A stretch of 64,000 nucleotides of DNA. It comes from Tenrec ecaudatus. Lineage: Eukaryota; Chordata; Mammalia; Afrosoricida; Tenrecidae. The position numbers and the translations under genes are program-made. The notes below the pieces were generated by a model. The model had not been told where the DNA came from, did not search any database, and saw only the letters and a program-made list of their open reading frames with translations. Location of the stretch: positions 127,882,086-127,946,085 of the forward strand of contig NC_134537.1 in the NCBI RefSeq assembly GCF_050624435.1, written 5' to 3'. Below, in pieces: positions 56,183 to 64,000 of this stretch (positions are counted from its first letter, which is position 1; each line of letters opens with the position of its first letter).

Positions 56183-59100
56183 TATAGCACGTTACTGCAT
56201 ATTTTAAAGTGCATTATGGTAGTTCATTAAGACTTGAGTTTACAGTCATCAGCAAACACATGATGAAGTGTGTTAAATTAGCCAAACATTGGGCGCTGAA
56301 ATTTAACTTTTATATCCAGTTCGTACTTAAAGGTGCCCTTTTGTCTTATTGAAATCTGAATTAGAAAGATGGTAGTATCTGTGTTACTAGTTCTCACTTT
56401 TGGAATATGAAGAAACTAACTTTTATTCTCACCAGTTAAAAAGAATCCAGGAATCTTCATGTTAAGCCAACCTCTCTCTGAGTTGGTAATTATTATTTGT
56501 GTTCATAACAGAACAAGATAAAACAAAAAGTTTCTAAATCTGAAAGAACAGAAAAGCTTAATATAGCACCAAACCGTCCCTCACTAAGAGATTCCAAATG
56601 GTAGGGGAATACGAACTGCAGAGGAATCTGGGTAAAGTGTATTGCCCTGAAAGTAACCGCAGTTAAAATTAATAGCACGACGACATTTCTTTCACCAGAA
56701 GTGTGAACAACTTGGACATTTTGTAGATCTGAACAAAGTTGACTTTCCCTAGTATAGCCTCCACTTTTTTTTCTGGAGTCCTTTTGATTATGATAAACAT
56801 AAATTAATTCCACTGCTTCTCATTTTCTTTGATTTACTTGAAGTGATTAGAAATACAAATTATATTCAGTGTCTAAAGGACCATAACTGCAAAGGTTATG
56901 TTTGGAAGATTCACTTAAGTTGTGAAAATATTCTTCACATAATACTGATGCCAATCTCTGAGGAAAAAATTCAGCATTTAGTCTTTCTCCTCATCAGCTC
57001 AATGAATCAACTTGATAACTGGATAATTTGTTAATTACATAATTGCACGTTAAAAAATTTCCATCATATTTGCAATGGGTAAGTGACATTTTTATTCCGA
57101 GATTTATAAGATTGTTCCCTTCAGAGATTGTAGTAATATGGGAAGTGATCCACATGTAACTATCACTGAAATTATATAGGGAAGACCGAAGAAACTACAA
57201 ATTACTAACTATGATATGGATTTCTGCTTTTAAAACACTTTTAAAGCATTATTGTACATGAATTAATATGAAATGTAATTTGTGCCCTAGTCATAAAATG
57301 CCAATTAACTTACAAAGAACTAAAATAAAATTAAATACATTAATTTGAAAAAAATTATTGTGACTCGTGCAGGCAATAAGATTTATGGCCTTACCCTGCA
57401 GCATTTTAGAGATTTCGTGTTTTAAGAAAAATGCAAAGTGTAATGCATGATTCTGTGAATTTATTTGTTAGCATTTGTGTCCACTTAAAAGGTAGATACG
57501 TTGGCAGTGCCTGGTCTCCTCAAGAACATGGATCTGCACACAGATCTTGCCTCAACTTTTCAATAGCTGATGGCAAATCGCTTTGTCGTACTCTCTCCTG
57601 CAGGGCAGATGGTTGCCATGTCATTAGCGCTACCGTTTCCTCTTCAGAAGGTGGTCAGTATAACTCCAGTCAGAGATTTGTTTAAAATATTTTCATTTAG
57701 GGTCATGGTTTTCAAGGTCAAGTTGTTCTGAGGAGTTGGGGAGAACGTACGGGATCAATTTGGACACTGTGGGAAAGGTGCCACAGTCAGACACAGAATG
57801 AATTAATTAGGATCCTGTTGAAGCTACCTCCTCACAGGGACACAAGCACACGCCTTGAAACACATCTTTATGATTTGTTAAATGAAATGAAGAGCTGCGG
57901 ACTTGCCAAGAAGAAAGCTGTTCTGTGAGCAGGCCAGTGAGAGGGAAAGCCTGACAAGGAGAACGAGGCAAGGGTCAGATCATCAGTTTGCAGTGCGACT
58001 AGAGCAGGGGAAATGGCATGCTTGGGGGTTTGAACAAGAGGAGATGGGTCAAGGTGCAAGAGGTCATCTCAACAAGGACAAGCCATGAAGTGATTCAGGA
58101 AGCACAGGGCAGAGGAAGAGAGTTGAGAAAACAAATGATCCTGGAAGCCACATCCTGGAGAGAGATGATGGAAGGGGTAGCCAAGGCGCTGACAAGATTG
58201 GTAGCCAACTGCCACGCAATAATTTCTCCACAGGCAGGAAGTCACCAAAGTGGAAACAACACAAACTTATGTCACCGAGGCCTCGTGGTTTCAAGTTCTC
58301 CTTTTATGTAGACGCTGCTTTCAAATTCCATATGGATGAACACACATTGTCCATGGTTGTGGCTGTAAGTTTAACAGTGGCACAGTGACCATATTGCAAA
58401 TTCAGTACCAGAGCATTTCCAAAGGACGTGTCTGCCAGCCCTGGATTAACAAGAAGGGAAAAAATATATTGCCTATATATTTGTATATTTAGTGTTTCTG
58501 GGAAAATACATTTTATAAACTATTTTACAGGAAGCTTATACCAGGAGAAAAGGGAACAAAATAAAGCACAATGTTTAGCTTCATCGGGTTCAATGTGACA
58601 CATAGACAATCTAGCTGTGAGACAGAAACACATAGCACATATCTGGAGATGATTGGTCAGTATAGCACAGGAGCTGGACACATGGGCTACTTTGTTTAAC
58701 CTCAAATCTTGGCCTCCTCATTTCCAGCTGTATGGCTTGAATCCAGTTAAACTTCTCCCTGATTCAATTGGTCAAGTGAAATAGCAAGGATAATGATCAG
58801 TACCTTTAATATCACCGTGAGAATTAAAGAGTTTCCACCAACAAAGTACTTGGAAGCAAACCTAGCTCTAAATAACACCCTATATCTATTATTCATTAAT
58901 AACTTTTTAAACAAATCACAATTTAGCATCGCCCCTATTATATATATATATATATATATATGTTAGATAACAGCACAATGTAAAATAGTTACTTACTTTA
59001 AACTACTATTCTGTTATCCTGAAAATACCATTGCTTTGTTTGGGGTTTATACTAAACTACTAAAGATGCCTTGCTCCTGTGTCGTTACCAGCTTTCAGAG

Positions 59101-60640
59101 AACATTAGAGATCCCAGTTCCAGTTGCTCAGCCAGCTCCTAGTATGAGAAGAGCACATTTACATAGCACAATGCGGACAGGACAGATAAAAGGGAGAACA
59201 CTGCTGCAGGCCATCTCCATTCACGCTTTCACTGGAATTAAGCCCTTGAGTCAGGAAACAGAAGATGGACTGGTTGAGAAGCTCAGTTAGAAGGCCCACA
59301 CATCGAATTCCTGCAGAAAACTGCTGTCCTTGATAAAATCAGGATATCTCTCCACCAGCACCCCCCCCCCCCGGGTGACATCTGTTGTATTGCAATCATA
59401 GCTGCATTCATGATTGATGGGGCATGTCTGTTATATTTCAGGTCTTTCTTCCATAGTATGTGACGGGGGCAGTGGGCACACTGTTCATTCACAACATTCA
59501 TCCGCGTTGCTCCCAGAATCTCAAGGTCAACAGTCACTCTGGGCATCTGGGTTGACTTTTAGTCACTGGCTTGACTAATTGATGGACCGTTGCCATGTGT
59601 GCATAAGACACGAGGAAAGAGGAGGATGAGACATATTGGGACAAACTATAAGCAATGTCATAAATCCTGAATAGAGAAGTGAATTGCATTGCAAGGGAAA
59701 GAGCCCCAGCAAGGTGTGATGCATTATTCTTTTTAATTTGGAATAAGAGCCACAGGAACTCAGGTGAGGAATTGATAGCAAGGGTTTCTATGAGCCAGAA
59801 TCAATGCAGAACCAACTCATAAGGACAGCCGCATCATCGGGAGCTAACTGGAGTCACTTGGCTCTTGGGCAAAGTCGTCTATTCAAAAGCAGCAACAACA
59901 ACATGAATGCATTTAGTTTATGATTTCAAGTCATTAGTGAAATAGAGTGAGGCATACTGATGTGCATCCAAGATCAGAGCATTACAGAATGCTCTTTTAT
60001 ATAATTTCAGGGGATCTTCCAATATTTAAACAACTGAGAGGAACTCTCAATAGCCACGACCCCCTATTCTCCTTCTTTTGTGTGCTGGTTAACATCCAAC
60101 CACCAATGACAGAGTGGTGGCTGGTAAAATAGAGCTCCCCACACCGAGAACGGAGTGGGGTGTGAGCTGTGGCTACAGCAGCTCCAGGCTGGATCTGTCA
60201 CAAACCATCTTTATAAGCCAGGCTTGTCAGTGCTCCGAACTGATGAGGTAAGTAGTGATTAAGGCTAAGTGGATCCTGTTAATTCAGCAACACTTTACAA
60301 TAATTGAACATGAATAAAATGGTAAATTATAATCAAAGTCCTTTGGGAATACAATCCAAAGCTACCTAATGCAACATTAGTTCATCGTGACTAATATAAT
60401 TATAATTAATATTAAATGATAAACGAATGACTAGCTTCTTGCTCTTAGCTTGAATGCTCATGCGAGAAAAGGGCTGGCTGGCATTTGACATTGAAGGGCA
60501 GGGGTGGGAAGGAAGGGGGTGGAAGAGCTAATCAATAATTTTGTATTGCAATTTCTTCAATGCAGCACTTTCCTACAGAAATGCTTTGTTGACTTATTCA
60601 GTACTTGAACTAGGATACTTTTCCATTTAACTATGATTTT
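56183..60640. other. 4.5 kb without a supported gene
   Basis: Mostly A+T-rich. Only simple features are seen: (TA)n at 58938-58961 and a C run at 59359-59372. A weak AfroSINE-like tail lies around 59780-59810 (TTTCTATGAGCCAGAATCAA). The open frames at 57431-57685 and 58018-58311 have no recognisable content. Confidence 0.4.
58938..58961. repeat. (TA)n microsatellite
   Basis: Twelve TA units. Confidence 0.9.
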
Positions 60641-60766
60641 CGGAAAAGAAGAAGAAGAAAGCAGAAAGGCAGGAAGAAAAGGAAAGAAAAAACGAAAAGA
60701 GAGAGAGAAAGAGAAAGAACGGAAAAGAAAAGGGATGGCTGGGGGGGAGGGGTTGGGGGCGGCGGG
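60641..60766. repeat. Homopurine tract followed by G runs
   Basis: About 90 bp of nearly pure A/G (GAAAAGAAGAAGAAGAAAGC onward), then GGGGGGGAGGGGTTGGGGGC at 60740-60759 and GGCGGG. The G part satisfies the usual four-run quadruplex pattern. Confidence 0.8.
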
Positions 60767-63673
60767 CAGCCAACCTAGAGATGATAGTTACCGTCTCCTG
60801 AAGTGAGTTCTAAGGTTTCAAAACCCAAAGTATGCAGGAGGCAATAACATGTTTGCTTTAAGAGCTTTCGAGATGGAAGCAGCGACCTTTGTGTTCCCAA
60901 TAATGCCTGATAATTGAATGTAGACACTGCATATTGGAAAATAAGGTACTTGTAAGGCAAGGATCTTATTCAACGAGCCCTTGAAATTGAGGGGCACAGT
61001 TTATCTGAGATTGTGAGCCCTGCCTCAAAGAACCTCAATAATCATCAGCAGTGGGGATTACCACTTTCTACAGCGAGGGCAGCGCAATTTTTACAGCAGG
61101 TCATTCAGAACAGAAATAAAGAGACAAACGGAAGCGGAGGGTGTTTCCACGATGCTGCCCCTGTGAAAATGGGTGGCAACACCAAACTCCTGATCCTGGG
61201 CTAAAAAAAAAAAATCTGTCATGGTCTGTGTAGTACATTGTTGAGTCTGATTATAGGCCACGACATGACAGTAACATAAACGCGCCGACTTAAAAGCCAA
61301 ATGACATACAAAATGTCAAATGCAAAGGAAAGCCTCCTAGAGAGTGGTGGATCCGGTGACAGGACACACGTGACTACCTGGCCAGCTTGTCTCTTTCCCA
61401 GGGGCTGACACTTTGGGACAACTCGTATTGCAATGAAGGTGGCCCAAGCTCAGAGTCGGAACTGTCAGTCCACAATGACGAGTTTGTTTAGGACTCTGAT
61501 TGACCACTCCCTTGTGTGTTGCTGTCACCCATCCAGGTCAGCAGAATGGAGTCCCCACTTCCAATGCCGATCGCTCTCCTTTCATGGACCACAGCAATGG
61601 CTCTTACGCATTCAGCAATTTCAAACCTCCAGACAGTAATAGCAGTCTCAATCCTGGGTCTCACATTCCATCCACATCCTTTGTGCTGAGTGTACTGTAC
61701 TTTGATGCATCTAATGGCTTAGCTCTCATGCTAACACGAAACCTGAGGGTTGTAGGCAGGGTCACATAAAAACAACTAGAAACCATGAAAAGAAGCTATA
61801 AAGAAGCTACTGTCTAGCACCATCAAATAATCAACAGTGTCTTGGCATTAGCAAGCCCCGTTTACCTGGCACGTGCTTTTGGTTTACTTTTGTTTTGATT
61901 TTTTCCCCGTTCTTCCCCCTTAAAGATAAACCATGGCCTGCTGTGGTCGATTTCACAGGAGTCTAAATTCTGCTTGGTAACTAGACCGGGAAAGCAGCTT
62001 TCTAAATGACAACGTGCACCCTAGCTGATGTCTGCTTCTCCTGGGCACTCGCTTTAGCTCCGAAGGTGATCATCATGACCCTGGATTCGTTCTCCTGATT
62101 CTTTTGACTGCCGAGGCTCCAGCATCTTGACTGGATTGTGTGGGATCTGTGACCTCTGCAGCAGCATCCTCCGTTAATTGGACCATGGTTTTTTGCGCTG
62201 TTAGCTTGACACTCTAGGGGGGTGTGCTTTTACAAAATATAATGGCTTGTTCCTTTCAGGTACCTTTATAAATTCTATTCTGCCATAGTGAGACCTAGGA
62301 AAAGCCCTTTCGAGCAAACACCGTGTGCAGACTGGCTCCTAACTCTAGGAAGGGGCTTTTCATGGGTATAGTTGAAATGGTGCAACCTTGCATAAAATCT
62401 CAACTGAAGGAAAAGAAAATAATAAAATCCAATCACACATACACGACACTGTAAATCATACATTTAAATTTCAAAGGCAGACAATGAAACAGAGACCCTT
62501 GCAACCAATAGTAGGGAAACACATTTCATTAAACTGGATAATATCCCAAAGCATGAGGATTTTTAAAAGAATAATAACATAATTGCTCAATTAAAATCTT
62601 CCCCCAAATCAATATACAATGAGTTGATATTGTTTGAATAAAATATTTAAATGTTTAGAGTAGAATAAATATTCAAGAATTCCAATTAAATTTGCACCTG
62701 TTGATATTTTAATAATAATTTACAAGTGAATAATTACATTTAATATGGTCTATAAAGGAACAAAGCTGCAACTATGAATGCCGGACAGCAAGAACTCAAG
62801 CTCTGGGCCAAATATCAATAGCAATCTATAAATATCTGGGGACATACAGTACATATATGAAGATAGAGACAGTGGGGAGCTATGTGTGTGTATATCAGAA
62901 ATAACAGCAGAACATACGGAACTTAACAAGAATCACTAATTATTTCTATCCAATTTTAACTCAATGTTCTTTCTGTTGATGTAGAAAAATAATCTTTCCA
63001 AAGCCATTTTCTTTATATTCCTTATATTTTTTTATGTTCTTCAACTTGCTCCTTTGCTGCTCAACCTAAGTAGGAGTGTGGATAACCCAAGACTGGTAGT
63101 CTTTTTCTTCGTCTTTCTCCTCTTTCCCAACCCCCACCGTACCCCACCACTTTCTCCTGTGCCCCTTCCCTCCTTACCTCTCTTCCTCTCTTTTCTTCCT
63201 CAGCTCTGTATTGGAAGAATTGTATAAGTATGAAGGGTCTCAGAGGTAAATTAACACATCAATGTTATTGTATTAAAAATTGAAGCCAGTAGAATTAGCG
63301 GATAGTCTACCACTCCATGTGTTCAAGATGCGAATATGAACACTTTGTCTTCTTGTGCACCATTTTTCTTCTGTACTACACCATCTTATAGCTTTAATTT
63401 CTAAAAGGTTTCCTAATATTTATTACTATATTAAGTACTTTAAGCCACAACTTATTATCTATTAGCTATCTGCTATTCAAGTAAGCTCATGTTTTCCCTG
63501 CATTTGTACAAATTGTTTCCAAAGAGCACAATAGTGGAAGGCGCTTTGTCATGAGAGAGTGACTACAGAGATCAGATTGTGATTTCAGCTCTACATGTAA
63601 CCTGTTTATCAATAAATACTTATTTAGCACATGCTCTGTAGCATGTGGTATTCTAAATGTCAGGTATTTATTT
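60767..63673. other. 2.9 kb, no confirmed gene; one exon-like stretch
   Basis: A stretch at 61537-61700 looks exon-like and is described in the findings. The rest is unrecognised; the part from 62380 onward is very A+T-rich. Confidence 0.4.
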
Positions 63674-64000
63674 AAATCATTTTATTGGGAGCTTTTATGG
63701 GTCTTATAACATTCCATACATCAACTGTATCACGCGTATTTGTACATATGTTGTCATCATCATTTCCAAAACATTTTCTACTTGAGCCCTTGTTATAAGC
63801 TCCTCTTTTCCCCTTCCTCCTCCACCCTTTCAGCCACTTGATCAATTACATAGTGTTGTTATTGTTTGAACCCTTGATCAATTATATAGTGTTGTTATTA
63901 TTTTGTACCTTACACTGTCCATTGTCCCCCTTCATCCACATTTCTGCTGGGAATGTCAGCTTTTTAAAGATGAATGAAAGCACTGTCTTCATGAACCTAT
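63674..64000 (-). mobile_element. L1-type LINE 3' end, cut by the window edge
   Basis: On the plus strand the reversed tail reads ATTTTATTGGGAGCTTTTAT, then ACAACTGTATC-type and AACATTTTCTACTTGAGCCC blocks, a C/T-rich tract (63800-63830, complement of the G tract) and TGATCAATTACATAGTG. The last part corresponds to the sequence before the G tract in other copies. It continues beyond 64000. Confidence 0.75.

Noticed and set aside
57431-57685. 84-codon plus-strand frame with Cys/Ser-rich content
   Set aside because: No splice sites or recognisable family. The region is too short and lacks other support.

Overview
The window is mammalian nuclear DNA of an afrotherian type, most likely from a tenrec (Echinops telfairi or a close relative). 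The argument is built from repeats. About twenty copies of the afrotherian tRNA-derived SINE (AfroSINE) are spread over both strands. Several 5'-truncated RTE-type LINEs carry the 3' end that AfroSINE shares (a degenerate GAGTCGGAATCGACTCGATGG core followed by CAA repeats). There is also one SPIN-type hAT transposon, which among afrotherians is known from tenrec and was not reported from elephant. No LTR element, RNA gene or CRISPR array is recognisable.

No working host protein gene can be supported. Two host-derived sequences are present, both processed pseudogenes: a ribosomal protein S6 copy (RPS6) at about 26949-27778 and an RNF113A/B copy at 52268-53454. Both lie inside older retroelements. 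The rest reads as a gene desert or a very long intron, with AT-rich sequence lacking long open frames.

Layout. 1-10500: AT-rich DNA with AfroSINEs, one RTE 3' end, one L1-type 3' end and old MIR copies. 10540-13385: a three-level nest in which an AfroSINE was split by a SPIN element, which was in turn split by a nearly full-length Tigger (pogo-family) transposon of 2118 bp, with a second AfroSINE beside it. 18860-19960: an AfroSINE cluster. 22960-28000: a dense block of L1-type 3' UTR pieces, two RTE copies in tandem and the RPS6 retrocopy. 34190-36420: another AfroSINE cluster. 39590-39905: a MIR split by a 115-bp Tigger-derived MITE. 45991-47110: a complete L1-type insertion with target-site duplications and a 5' inversion (twin priming). 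48110-49915: the longest RTE copy. 51060-54335: an L1-type piece, tandem minus-strand RTE copies, an L1 tail and the RNF113 retrocopy, all nested. 54340-64000: mostly unrecognised AT-rich sequence ending in another L1 3' end cut by the window edge.

The window is most useful as a record of the order of insertions: MIR and AfroSINE first, then SPIN and L1/RTE, then Tigger and the retrocopies. All family names come from motif recognition by eye; none was checked against a repeat library.
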